A stretch of 64,000 nt of DNA from Methylococcaceae bacterium (lineage in GTDB: Bacteria > Pseudomonadota > Gammaproteobacteria > Methylococcales > Methylomonadaceae): positions 186,001 to 250,000 of the forward strand of contig JAUYBL010000036.1 in the NCBI GenBank assembly GCA_030693065.1, in the 5' to 3' direction. Of this stretch, positions 28,621 to 37,521 are shown piece after piece. Made by a program: the position numbers and the translations under genes. A model generated the notes under the pieces. The model had not been told where the DNA came from, did not search any database, and was given only the letters and a program-made list of their open reading frames with translations. Each line of letters opens with the position of its first letter. The stretch's first letter is position 1.

Positions 28621-29349
28621 CTATATATCCACAATCCGGTTTTGGTCAAAATCTTTGACTAACTTTTTACCGTAGTAGCCTCGCGGATTGCAGAGCACTC
28701 GGGCACCGGCAATTCGGTAGTCGGCACGACTGTGAATATGCCCGTGGAACCAAGCGGTTATTTCGTACTCATGCAAAAGATGTCTTAAGTCATTGCAATA
28801 AGCCAATTTTTTCAGGGCGTAGGAAGAATCTTTCCAGCTCCAGGGCGAAGGGGCATGATGAGTAATAACAACAGTTTTACCTTGAAAGGGTAATGACAGC
28901 TCTCGCTCCAGCCAAGTCTTGGAATATTTATGCAATTGGCTGAATTCAGCCGTATCAAAATATTTTTCAGCAAAGCGTATTTTTTTAAAATCGTTTAAGG
29001 AATCGCTTAATGCTTGCGCGGTCGCCTCACCTTCAATAAATAAATCGGTCCACAAGGTACAGCCTAAAAAGCGTACACCCTGTAAAACCATGCTGCTGTT
29101 TTCAAGAAAATGGACATTACTATCACGACATTGATGAGATAACAGCTTTAATGTGTCTTTGTAATCATGTTTGTAAAATTCATGATTGCCAGCGACATAA
29201 ATGACCGGTTTGTTTAATGATTTAAGCCATTCAATACCTTGACTGCTTACGCCTATGTCGCCTGCGGCAATAATAATATCGGCATCATTGTCTGGGGCTG
29301 GTAGTTCACCAAACTCCAAATGTATATCGGAAAAATAATTTATCCTCAC
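28621..29349 (-). CDS. Calcineurin-like metallophosphoesterase
   Basis: A 242-residue protein with the full set of metallophosphoesterase motifs: FSDIHLE, AAGDIG, VAGNHEF, ITHHAPS and [10 protein letters not shown]. These residues bind two metal ions at the active site. The start appears to be the GTG at 29349 (MRINYFSD). It lies divergent from ispG with an 87-base gap to that gene's chosen start, so both promoters must be close together. The natural substrate is unknown; family members act on many phosphodiesters and phosphomonoesters. Confidence 0.88.
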   Translation of the reverse strand: MRINYFSDIHLEFGELPAPDNDADIIIAAGDIGVSSQGIEWLKSLNKPVIYVAGNHEFYKHDYKDTLKLLSHQCRDSNVHFLENSSMVLQGVRFLGCTLWTDLFIEGEATAQALSDSLNDFKKIRFAEKYFDTAEFSQLHKYSKTWLERELSLPFQGKTVVITHHAPSPWSWKDSSYALKKLAYCNDLRHLLHEYEITAWFHGHIHSRADYRIAGARVLCNPRGYYGKKLVKDFDQNRIVDI

Positions 29350-29436
29350 ACTTCGCTCTACTCAATAAACTCAATGGCGTATAATTTGCCGGTATTCTAT
29401 CCAGATAACTGTCACCTTTTCCAAATTAATTTACCT

Positions 29437-30657
29437 ATGTCTATCAGCCTGAGAAAAATCACCCATCAAGTGTTAGTCGGCAATGTTAAAGTCGGCGGCG
29501 GCGCACCTATCGTAGTGCAATCAATGACGAACACGGATACTGCCAATGTGTCCGCCACAGTCAAACAAGTCATGGAACTATCCACTGCCGGTTCTGAAAT
29601 TGTCCGCATCACCGTAAATTCAGAAGAAGCTGCGGCAGCTGTGGCCGAAATTCGTAACCAGTTGGACCAAAAAGGCTTCAGCGTGCCACTGGTTGGTGAC
29701 TTTCATTTTAATGGCCATAAATTGCTGGAAAAATACCCTGATTGTGCCCAAGCGCTGAGTAAATACCGCATCAATCCCGGTAATGTCGGTCGCGGCAAAA
29801 GCCGTGATCCACAATTCCAGCAAATGATTGAATTTGCCGTGCAGTACAACAAACCTGTGCGTATCGGTGTTAACGGCGGTAGTCTGGATCAATCTGTATT
29901 GACTCGATTATTGGACGAAAACAGAATCAAACCGATCCCAGAACCTTTAGCTGCGGTGACCCGTAAAGCGATTGTGTTGTCTGCTTTGGAAAGTGCCGCC
30001 AAAGCTCAAGAATTGGGCTTGGGTAAAGATAAAATCATCTTGTCTTGCAAAATCAGCAACGTGCAGGAGCTGATCAGCATTTACCAAGATCTTTCCAGTC
30101 AATGCGATTATGCGCTGCACTTGGGATTAACAGAAGCAGGCATGGGCTCTAAGGGCATTGTCTCGTCAGCAGCGGCATTATCAGTGTTGATGCAACAAGG
30201 CATTGGCGACACCATTCGTATCTCGCTGACACCTGAACCCGGTTCATCCAGAACCCAGGAAGTCATTGTCGGCCAGGAAATCCTGCAAACCATGGGCTTT
30301 CGGTCATTTACCCCGATGGTTATCTCTTGCCCAGGTTGCGGCCGCACTACCAGCGACTATTTCCAAAAACTGGCGATGGATATTCAAACCTATTTACGCG
30401 ATCAAATGCCGGTGTGGCGTAGTCAGTACCCAGGCGTTGAAACCATGGAAGTTGCGGTAATGGGCTGTGTGGTCAATGGCCCAGGCGAAAGCAAATCCGC
30501 CAATATCGGCATCAGTCTGCCCGGCACGGGTGAAACACCGGTGGCTCCGGTTTATGAAGACGGCGAAAAAACCGTCACGCTTAAAGGCGACAGAATAGCC
30601 GAAGAATTTCAAGAAATCGTTCAACGCTATATCGAATCGCATTACCGTCCGCAATAA
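29437..30657 (+). CDS. ispG: 4-hydroxy-3-methylbut-2-enyl-diphosphate synthase
   Basis: IspG (GcpE) carries out the penultimate step of the MEP isoprenoid pathway, reducing MEcPP to HMBPP with a [4Fe-4S] cluster. The cluster ligands are visible as CPGCG (Cys298, Cys301) and Cys344 in GCVVNGPGE, whose Glu351 is the conserved fourth ligand or catalytic residue. The N-terminal barrel shows [10 protein letters not shown] and GNVGRGKS. I used the ATG at 29437 ([12 protein letters not shown]), giving 406 residues; the longer frame to 29320 adds a non-family leader. No strong ribosome site is visible. A hairpin follows the stop. Confidence 0.95.
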   Translation: MSISLRKITHQVLVGNVKVGGGAPIVVQSMTNTDTANVSATVKQVMELSTAGSEIVRITVNSEEAAAAVAEIRNQLDQKGFSVPLVGDFHFNGHKLLEKYPDCAQALSKYRINPGNVGRGKSRDPQFQQMIEFAVQYNKPVRIGVNGGSLDQSVLTRLLDENRIKPIPEPLAAVTRKAIVLSALESAAKAQELGLGKDKIILSCKISNVQELISIYQDLSSQCDYALHLGLTEAGMGSKGIVSSAAALSVLMQQGIGDTIRISLTPEPGSSRTQEVIVGQEILQTMGFRSFTPMVISCPGCGRTTSDYFQKLAMDIQTYLRDQMPVWRSQYPGVETMEVAVMGCVVNGPGESKSANIGISLPGTGETPVAPVYEDGEKTVTLKGDRIAEEFQEIVQRYIESHYRPQ

Positions 30658-30665
30658 CTTACCCT

Positions 30666-30696
30666 GCCTGCTTCAGCATACCCCGCTGAAGCAGGC
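30666..30696 (+). terminator. Probable terminator after ispG
   Basis: GCCTGCTTCAG (30666-30676) and CTGAAGCAGGC (30686-30696) form a perfect 11-base stem with a nine-base loop. It is followed by ACCGCTTTTGC, only a short T run, so it is moderately convincing as a rho-independent terminator. Confidence 0.6.
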
Positions 30697-30896
30697 ACCG
30701 CTTTTGCATTGTTTAACCTAAATCCTCCCGCAAAAGTTTAATTTGAACTACTTTTAAAAATCTCCCATTCCATACCTTCGCTGACTCAAAAAAAGTCTCA
30801 GTGTAATTTTTAGAAATTTTCTAACATCTCCTATTTGGCGATAATTCAAACTCCTGTTATATCTGTTTTATTAAAGCCACTGAGCTCACCCAATCC

Positions 30897-33800
30897 ATGC
30901 CCGACACTAAATCAATAACTAAACAACCTCTGCTACTGGCAAGCGTCATGTTTCTGATTACTGCATTACTGGCAGCGGGAGTAATTTTGTATTTACAACA
31001 GCATCGTTTACAGGACGCCCGTGCCCGAGTGGCTGATCATATCGGCGTGCATACACATGCACTCGCCGGCAGCATTGAACACTCCATCTCTGCGACTTAT
31101 GCATTAGCCGCGATAGTCAAACATGCGGATGGCAACCCGCTAAATTTTGAGGCCTTAGCCGCTCAAATGCTGCCAATGTACCCAGGCGTATCAGAATTAG
31201 CCCTGGCACCAAACGGCGTCATCACTAGGGTGGCGCCATTAAAAGGTAATGAAAAAGTCATTGGACTTAATTTACTGACGCATCCGGAACAACGTAAAGA
31301 AGCCTTACTTGCTCGTGATACCGGCAAACTGACCCTCGCAGGCCCCGTAAATTTAATCCAAGGGGGACTAGGACTGGTCGGACGTTTACCTATTTTTCTG
31401 AATGACAATACTGGACAAGCCGTCTTTTGGGGCTTGGCGTGTGTGGTAGTACATTTCCCTGAAGCGCTTGAAGCCGCTCATTTTAGTCATTTAGTGGCGC
31501 GTGGCTACGATTACAAACTATGGCGCAAACTGCCGGACAGCGAGGACATTCAAATCATTGCCGAATCTTCGGCATCTGCTCTGATCAATCCGGTCCATGA
31601 AATTGTTAGTGTGCCTAATGCCAACTGGGTATTAAGCATTGCCCCCAATAAAGGCTGGGGCGATCCTATCGAACTGACCATCAACATAATTTTTGGTCTG
31701 CTATTTAGCTTACTGATGGCTTACCTTATAAAACTGTTGGTTGACATCAATTTACGAAAACAATCACTCGAGTCATTAGTCGCTGAACGGACCAGGGAAA
31801 TTTTATCTGCCCGCAGCCAATTGGAAGCAACCATTGAAGTTATTCCCGACTTATTTTGGCTAAAAGACATCAATGGAGTTTATTTAAGTTGTAACAAGCA
31901 ATTTGAACGCTTAGTGGGTAGCCCTAAAGATCAGATTATCGGTAAAACTGATGATGATTTTTTTGACAGTACCTTGGCTGATTTTTTCCGAGAAAATGAT
32001 CGCAAGACTATTGCCCTAGGCACCTCGCACACCAATGAAGAATGGGTGACTTTTGCAAAAACCGGCAACCGAAGTTTATTTGAAACCACTAAAACACCGC
32101 TATCTGACAAGCAAGGTAATTTAATTGGCGTACTTGGCATAGGTCGTGACATTACCGATCGCAGACAAAATGAAATACACCGGCAAACGCTTGCCAATCG
32201 CTTAGCCGGATTAATTGAAGCTATTCCCGATGCCATTTTCTATAAAGACGGTGCCGGACGTTGGCTGATTACCAATGACTTTGCCAAACAATTATTTCAT
32301 CTACAAGACATAGATTGGCAAAATAAAACCGACCAAGAATTAGCTGCCGCCAGACCGGAATTCAAGCAAATACATGAAGCTTGCATGGTGGATGATGAAA
32401 CAACCTGGCAATCTGGCACGCTAAAAGTCTTCGAAGAACAAATACAAGATGAAAATGGCAGTGCCTACACTTACGATGTCCGCAAAATGCCTATTTTTGA
32501 TACCCAAGGCAATCGTGAGGGTCTGGTCATCATAGGTCGAGATATAACTAAAACCAAACAGCGCGAAAATCATCTGCAATTAGCCGCAAGAGTATTTGAA
32601 CAAAGCAATGAAGGCTTTCTTATTACCGATTCCGACAACCACATAGTCATGGTAAATAAAGCCTTTACTTCTATCAGCGGCTACTCAGAAGCCGAAGTAC
32701 TCGGACAAACACCACATCTATTTGCCTCAGGCAAACAAGATGAAAATTTTTATGCTGCCATGTGGAAGTCAATCAATGACCTCGGTCATTGGCAAGGTGA
32801 GATTTGGAACCGCCGGAAGAATGGCGAAATTTATCCTGAACTGCTTAATATAAGTTCCGTTCATGATGAAACAGGCCAGGTTAAACATTACGTTGCGGTG
32901 TTTTCGGATATTTCCTCAATCAAAGCGTCCGAAGCGCAATTGGAGTTTTTAGCGCATCACGACCCGCTAACCACCCTCCCCAATCGACTTATGCTGTTTG
33001 AGCGTTTGGAACATAGTATTGAAATCGGTAAACGAGACAGTAAACAAATGGCCTTGCTGATGTTAGACCTTGACCGCTTTAAGGACGTCAATGATAGCTA
33101 CGGCCACTTGGCAGGCGATCAACTGCTACAACAAGTTGCCGAACGCCTCACCTTGAGATTACGTGAAGTCGATACTGTGGCCCGCTTAGGCGGTGACGAA
33201 TTTACAGTATTGTTAGAAGACATCGCGCATAAAGAAGATGCAGCGCGGGTCGCAGAAGACATTATCGCTGACCTGAGCGCACCTTATTTACTACCATTAT
33301 GCGATGAAGTTCGAATTGGCGTCAGTGTCGGCATCAGTCTATACCCTGAGCATGGCAATACCCCTGAAACGCTTTTACAGCAGTCTGATACCGCCTTATA
33401 TCTTGCCAAAGCCCAAGGCCGCGGCCGATATGCCTATTTTTCTGATGAACTGACACAACTGGCACGTGACCGTATGGATTTAGAAGCACGCTTACGTAGA
33501 GCATTGCAACAGAATGAACTGTGTGTGCATTACCAACCTCAAGTTGATATTGCCAGCGATAAAATTATCGGTGCCGAAGCACTAATACGCTGGCAAGATC
33601 CTGAAAATGGCCTTATTCCTCCCGGTAAATTTATTCCAATCGCCGAAGAAACCGGCTTGATTATCGCCATTGGTGAATGGGTGTTACAGGAAACTTGCCG
33701 TCAAGGTAAACAATGGCTGGATGACGGTTTGCCCGCATTGACCTTAGCCGTAAACGTATCCCCGCATCAATTTGGTCAAAGCAATATCAACTCAGTGGTT

Positions 33801-34244
33801 GCTAAAGTACTTGAAGAAACACAGTTTCCGGCAAATTTACTGGAATTAGAATTAACTGAAAGCGGCCTGATGGAACGCCAGGAACAAACCGTAAGCATTC
33901 TTAACAGCTTACGTGATCTGGGCATTCATCTAGCCATTGATGATTTTGGTACCGGCTATTCCTCATTGGCTTACCTGAAACGCTTTCCACTGGATGTGTT
34001 AAAAATAGACAAAACCTTTATCGACGATATTCCGCATCAACAAGATGATATGGAAATTGCCGCAACGATTATTGCCATGGGCCATACGTTAGGCTTTAAA
34101 GTGCTTGCAGAAGGCGTTGAAACCGAACAGCAACTCGACTTCTTACGTAAACAAGGTTGCGATTCCTATCAAGGCTACCTTAAAAGCAAACCCTTACCAG
34201 CGGCTGACTTTGCAGAGTTATTGGCAAGTCAGCGTAGCACCTAG
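30897..34244 (+). CDS. CHASE-PAS-GGDEF-EAL c-di-GMP enzyme
   Basis: A 1115-residue membrane sensor. One N-terminal helix (LLLASVMFLITALLAAGVIL) is followed by a periplasmic CHASE domain (MYPGVSELALAPNGVI, then ANWVLSIAPNKGW), a second helix (NIIFGLLFSLLMAYLI), and three PAS segments (about 305-420, 430-550, 560-680). It then has a GGDEF domain with intact RLGGDEF and an inhibitory I-site REVD exactly five residues before it, and an EAL domain with GAEALIRW and DDFGTGYSSL. Both making and breaking c-di-GMP are therefore possible. CHASE senses small extracellular ligands in other proteins. It starts a plus-strand signalling run that reaches 43630. Confidence 0.93.
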   Translation: MPDTKSITKQPLLLASVMFLITALLAAGVILYLQQHRLQDARARVADHIGVHTHALAGSIEHSISATYALAAIVKHADGNPLNFEALAAQMLPMYPGVSELALAPNGVITRVAPLKGNEKVIGLNLLTHPEQRKEALLARDTGKLTLAGPVNLIQGGLGLVGRLPIFLNDNTGQAVFWGLACVVVHFPEALEAAHFSHLVARGYDYKLWRKLPDSEDIQIIAESSASALINPVHEIVSVPNANWVLSIAPNKGWGDPIELTINIIFGLLFSLLMAYLIKLLVDINLRKQSLESLVAERTREILSARSQLEATIEVIPDLFWLKDINGVYLSCNKQFERLVGSPKDQIIGKTDDDFFDSTLADFFRENDRKTIALGTSHTNEEWVTFAKTGNRSLFETTKTPLSDKQGNLIGVLGIGRDITDRRQNEIHRQTLANRLAGLIEAIPDAIFYKDGAGRWLITNDFAKQLFHLQDIDWQNKTDQELAAARPEFKQIHEACMVDDETTWQSGTLKVFEEQIQDENGSAYTYDVRKMPIFDTQGNREGLVIIGRDITKTKQRENHLQLAARVFEQSNEGFLITDSDNHIVMVNKAFTSISGYSEAEVLGQTPHLFASGKQDENFYAAMWKSINDLGHWQGEIWNRRKNGEIYPELLNISSVHDETGQVKHYVAVFSDISSIKASEAQLEFLAHHDPLTTLPNRLMLFERLEHSIEIGKRDSKQMALLMLDLDRFKDVNDSYGHLAGDQLLQQVAERLTLRLREVDTVARLGGDEFTVLLEDIAHKEDAARVAEDIIADLSAPYLLPLCDEVRIGVSVGISLYPEHGNTPETLLQQSDTALYLAKAQGRGRYAYFSDELTQLARDRMDLEARLRRALQQNELCVHYQPQVDIASDKIIGAEALIRWQDPENGLIPPGKFIPIAEETGLIIAIGEWVLQETCRQGKQWLDDGLPALTLAVNVSPHQFGQSNINSVVAKVLEETQFPANLLELELTESGLMERQEQTVSILNSLRDLGIHLAIDDFGTGYSSLAYLKRFPLDVLKIDKTFIDDIPHQQDDMEIAATIIAMGHTLGFKVLAEGVETEQQLDFLRKQGCDSYQGYLKSKPLPAADFAELLASQRST

Positions 34245-34315
34245 AAGCGGATCTTTTAGGTGCTAACACCGGTTTAATCGGGGTTCAATCGCTGTTACAC
34301 TATGACTGTCCTACA

Positions 34316-34346
34316 TCGCTTACTTAATCGTTTTATAAGTAAGCGA
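34316..34346. promoter_or_regulatory. Hairpin upstream of the REC-PAS-GGDEF-EAL gene
   Basis: TCGCTTACTT (34316-34325) and AAGTAAGCGA (34337-34346) are perfect ten-base arms with an 11-base loop. No T run follows, so it is not an obvious terminator; it may be a leader structure or operator in the 196-base gap. Confidence 0.4.
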
Positions 34347-34440
34347 CATATCCAGTCTGCGTTAGATTGGCGATGATGACATCACAAATAACCAATCATT
34401 AAAACCCACCGATTAAATTCCCCACAACTTAACCAACGTA

Positions 34441-36549
34441 ATGATTAAAACTGTCCTGCATAAATATTCTGCTGCGCAGCCCTTGCGTGTGTTACTGGTG
34501 GAAGATGAGCCCGGCGATGCTCATCTGGTGCATTGCGCACTGCGCTCGAGTTATGTGCATTGCACGATTGAATCGGTGAGTACCGTTGCCGAGTTTAAAA
34601 ACATCTTAGATAAACAAAGATTCGACGTCATTTTGTTGGATCTTTCGCTACCTGACTCAGTCGGATTAAACACCTTAACTTCTGCATTACAAACCGTTCA
34701 TGACGCACCGATTATTGTCCTCACCGGACAAACTGAATTGGACTTTGCGTTATCCGCATTAGAAGCCGGAGCAAGCGATTTTTTGGTGAAAGGTGATTTT
34801 GGTCATGACGGACTGCCACGCGCCATTTGTTACGCGCTACTCAGAAAAGAGCTGGAAGCTGGACTCTTGGAAACCAGTAAAAAATTGACCTTGGCCGCCC
34901 ACGTCGTAGAAGCGGCTAATGAATCGATTCTCATCACCAGCGCCGCGGGTATTATCGAATCAGTTAATCCCGCATTCTGCCGTATTACCGGCTATAGCGC
35001 TAAAGATGTGATTGGTCACACCCCCAAAATTTTACGCTCCGGCCTGCAATCCCATGAGTTTTATCAAAAACTTTGGCTTACCCTCAGCAATACCGGCACC
35101 TGGCAGGGCGAAATATGGAATCAACGTAAAGACGGAACCTTGTATCCGCAATGGATTTCAATCTGCTCCATCAAAAATCACTCTGGACACGTACAACATT
35201 ATGTTTCTATTGCCAGCGATTTAACGGCCATTCGTCAAGCTGAACAAGATGTCACTCGTTTAGCACGCTTTGACCTGCTCACCGGACTGCTCAACCGCGA
35301 TAGTTTTCATGCTGAATTATCACTCGCTTTAGCAGCCACCCAACAAGATGGCTATATCGCCAGCGTTATTGTTTTAAATCTAAAACGCTTTCGAGATATT
35401 AACGAGGCACGCGGCATGCAAGCGGGCGACAGCCTTTTAAGAGCAGTTTCGAACCGTACTAAAGAAAACCTGCATAAATCCGATATTTTGGCGCGATTGG
35501 GCGCAGATGAGTTTGCCATCATTTTGCCTAATTTAGGCACTTGCCAGACAGAAGCTGGACGAAGGGCATTAGCGGTTGCGGAAAGATTACTGACAACATT
35601 AACGCAGCCTTTTATTATTGATCATGAAGCCCATACGATTGAAGTGTCTTTCGGGATCAATTTGTTTCCGCAACATCCAGAACAAAGCGCCGCCGACGTG
35701 TTGGGTAATGCGCAAACGGCACTTAATCGCATAAAACGCGGCACCGATCATCCGATTGCTTTTTTTGAACAAAGCATGGGAGAAACGGCTCGCAGCCGCT
35801 ATACCCTGGAACGGGATCTACGCCGTGGCATTAGCGACAACCAACTGCGCCTGTATTTACAACCACAATTTAATGCCAGCAGCGTTATTGTCGGTTTTGA
35901 AGCATTGGTCCGCTGGGAGCATCCTGAAAAAGGGCTAGTGTCGCCCGGTGAATTTATTCCTCTGGCCGAACAAAGCGATTTGATCGTATTACTGGATACT
36001 TGGATGCTAAGACACGCCTGCCGATTACTCAGTGAATTGACTCAGCAAAACCGCGCCGTGCCAATTGCTCTCAACATCAGTCCACGACATTTTGCTCGCG
36101 CCGACTTAATTTCCGGCATTAAACAATGCTTGCTTGAAACCGGCGTTAATCCGGCTTTGCTTATTTTGGAAGTGACCGAAGGGCTCTTTCTGAGAGATGT
36201 TGACACTGCCGCCGCCAAAATGCGTGAATTGATCGATCTAGGGTTACGCTTTTCTCTGGATGATTTTGGCACCGGCTATTCAGCGTTGGCCTATCTTAAA
36301 CGGCTGAGTTTTTACGAGCTAAAAATTGATCAAAGTTTTGTCCGTGACTTACCTCATGATCAAGACGATGTGGCCTTGGTAGAAACTATCCTCGCTGTAG
36401 CCCGCAGTTTAAAACTGCATGTTGTGGCTGAAGGCGTGGAAACCGCCGAACAAGCGGCCTTTTTTGATGCCCGCGGCGCCATTGTCCAGCAGGGCTATTT
36501 TCATGGCAGACCAGAGCCCGCGCAAAACTGGCTGGCGCGGCTGCCGTAA
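34441..36549 (+). CDS. REC-PAS-GGDEF-EAL response regulator
   Basis: A 702-residue cytoplasmic protein with a receiver domain (LLVEDEPGDAHLV; phospho-acceptor Asp in ILLDLSLPDS), a PAS domain (about 150-265), GGDEF and EAL. The GGDEF signature is GADEF, and the I-site position reads HKSD, so cyclase activity and feedback inhibition are doubtful. The EAL domain keeps FEALVRW and DDFGTGYSAL, so phosphodiesterase output is more likely. Its stop overlaps the start of the next gene (TAATG), showing translational coupling with the orphan substrate-binding protein. Confidence 0.92.
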   Translation: MIKTVLHKYSAAQPLRVLLVEDEPGDAHLVHCALRSSYVHCTIESVSTVAEFKNILDKQRFDVILLDLSLPDSVGLNTLTSALQTVHDAPIIVLTGQTELDFALSALEAGASDFLVKGDFGHDGLPRAICYALLRKELEAGLLETSKKLTLAAHVVEAANESILITSAAGIIESVNPAFCRITGYSAKDVIGHTPKILRSGLQSHEFYQKLWLTLSNTGTWQGEIWNQRKDGTLYPQWISICSIKNHSGHVQHYVSIASDLTAIRQAEQDVTRLARFDLLTGLLNRDSFHAELSLALAATQQDGYIASVIVLNLKRFRDINEARGMQAGDSLLRAVSNRTKENLHKSDILARLGADEFAIILPNLGTCQTEAGRRALAVAERLLTTLTQPFIIDHEAHTIEVSFGINLFPQHPEQSAADVLGNAQTALNRIKRGTDHPIAFFEQSMGETARSRYTLERDLRRGISDNQLRLYLQPQFNASSVIVGFEALVRWEHPEKGLVSPGEFIPLAEQSDLIVLLDTWMLRHACRLLSELTQQNRAVPIALNISPRHFARADLISGIKQCLLETGVNPALLILEVTEGLFLRDVDTAAAKMRELIDLGLRFSLDDFGTGYSALAYLKRLSFYELKIDQSFVRDLPHDQDDVALVETILAVARSLKLHVVAEGVETAEQAAFFDARGAIVQQGYFHGRPEPAQNWLARLP

Positions 36550-37520
36550 TGCTTACCCGCCGTCGATTTCTTACTGCACTTTGCGCATTTGCCGGCGTTC
36601 CTGCTGTTCTGACATGCACATCTAAACACATACCGCCCTTAACTATCGCCAGTCACGTCTGGCCCGGTTATGAATTGATGTTCCTTGCCCGCAAGGAAGG
36701 GTGGCTCCCTGACCCGCAGGAATTAACCTTAGTCGAAACCGATTCTGCAACCGCATCGCTCAATGCTTTAGCGCAAGGTAAAGTAATGGGGGCCGCACTT
36801 ACCCTGGATGAAGTGTTGCGTGCCCGAGACCAAGGCGTGCCGCTCACCGCCGTATTGGTATTTGATGTCTCAGCCGGTGCCGATATGTTGCTCGCCAAAC
36901 CTGGTATAGAAACGTTGGCTGACTTGCTTGGCAAGCGCATTGGCGTTGAACAGTCTACAGTCGGTGCATTAATGCTGGAAAAAGCACTACAAGCTGCTCA
37001 CCTATCACTCACAGACATTATTACGGTGCCGGTAAGATTCGACGAGCATGTCAGTGCTTGGCAAGATAACCGGGTCGATGCATTGATTACTTTTGCCCCC
37101 GTTGCCACTCAATTGTTGGAAAGAGATGCGCAGCGGTTATTTGATAGTCGTGATATTCCAGACACTATTTTCGATGTACTGGCAATCAGGTCAGAGTTTT
37201 TAGATACCCATGCGGAAACAGTAAAAAAATTAATCAGCGGTCACTTCAAAGCCAGAGAACATTTATTACATAACCCTCAGGACGCCAGTTATCGATTGGC
37301 CGCTCGGCTAGGGCTTTCGGGTCCAGAAGTACTATCCAGCTACCAGGGCTTGGAATTACCAGACAGCAAAAATAATCACAAATTCTTGGCAACGCCTAAG
37401 GGTAATTTGCTGACAGTGGCAACAAATCTGTCAACATTAATGGCCAGTGCAGGCTTTTTGTCTCAACAAGTCTCGCTTGACAACTTGGTCAGCCCAGAGT
37501 TTTTGCCGGAAGAGATATGA
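36549..37520 (+). CDS. Orphan ABC-type substrate-binding protein (NMT1/SsuA-like)
   Basis: A 323-residue exported protein with a twin-arginine-like start (LTRRRFLTAL) and a possible lipobox ending at Cys in VLTC. The mature part (ASHVWPGYELMFLARKEGW, GAALTLDEVLRARD, KRIGVEQSTVGALML) fits the NMT1/THI5 or SsuA-like family of periplasmic binding proteins. No permease or ATPase gene is nearby. It overlaps the stop of the preceding c-di-GMP gene and is followed within two bases by a sensor kinase, so it may be a ligand-sensing partner rather than a transporter component. That role is inference. Confidence 0.8.
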   Translation: MLTRRRFLTALCAFAGVPAVLTCTSKHIPPLTIASHVWPGYELMFLARKEGWLPDPQELTLVETDSATASLNALAQGKVMGAALTLDEVLRARDQGVPLTAVLVFDVSAGADMLLAKPGIETLADLLGKRIGVEQSTVGALMLEKALQAAHLSLTDIITVPVRFDEHVSAWQDNRVDALITFAPVATQLLERDAQRLFDSRDIPDTIFDVLAIRSEFLDTHAETVKKLISGHFKAREHLLHNPQDASYRLAARLGLSGPEVLSSYQGLELPDSKNNHKFLATPKGNLLTVATNLSTLMASAGFLSQQVSLDNLVSPEFLPEEI

Positions 37521-37521
37521 C

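Noticed and set aside
29320-29436. Longer N-terminus for ispG
   Set aside because: It adds 39 residues absent from the family and overlaps the divergent gene.
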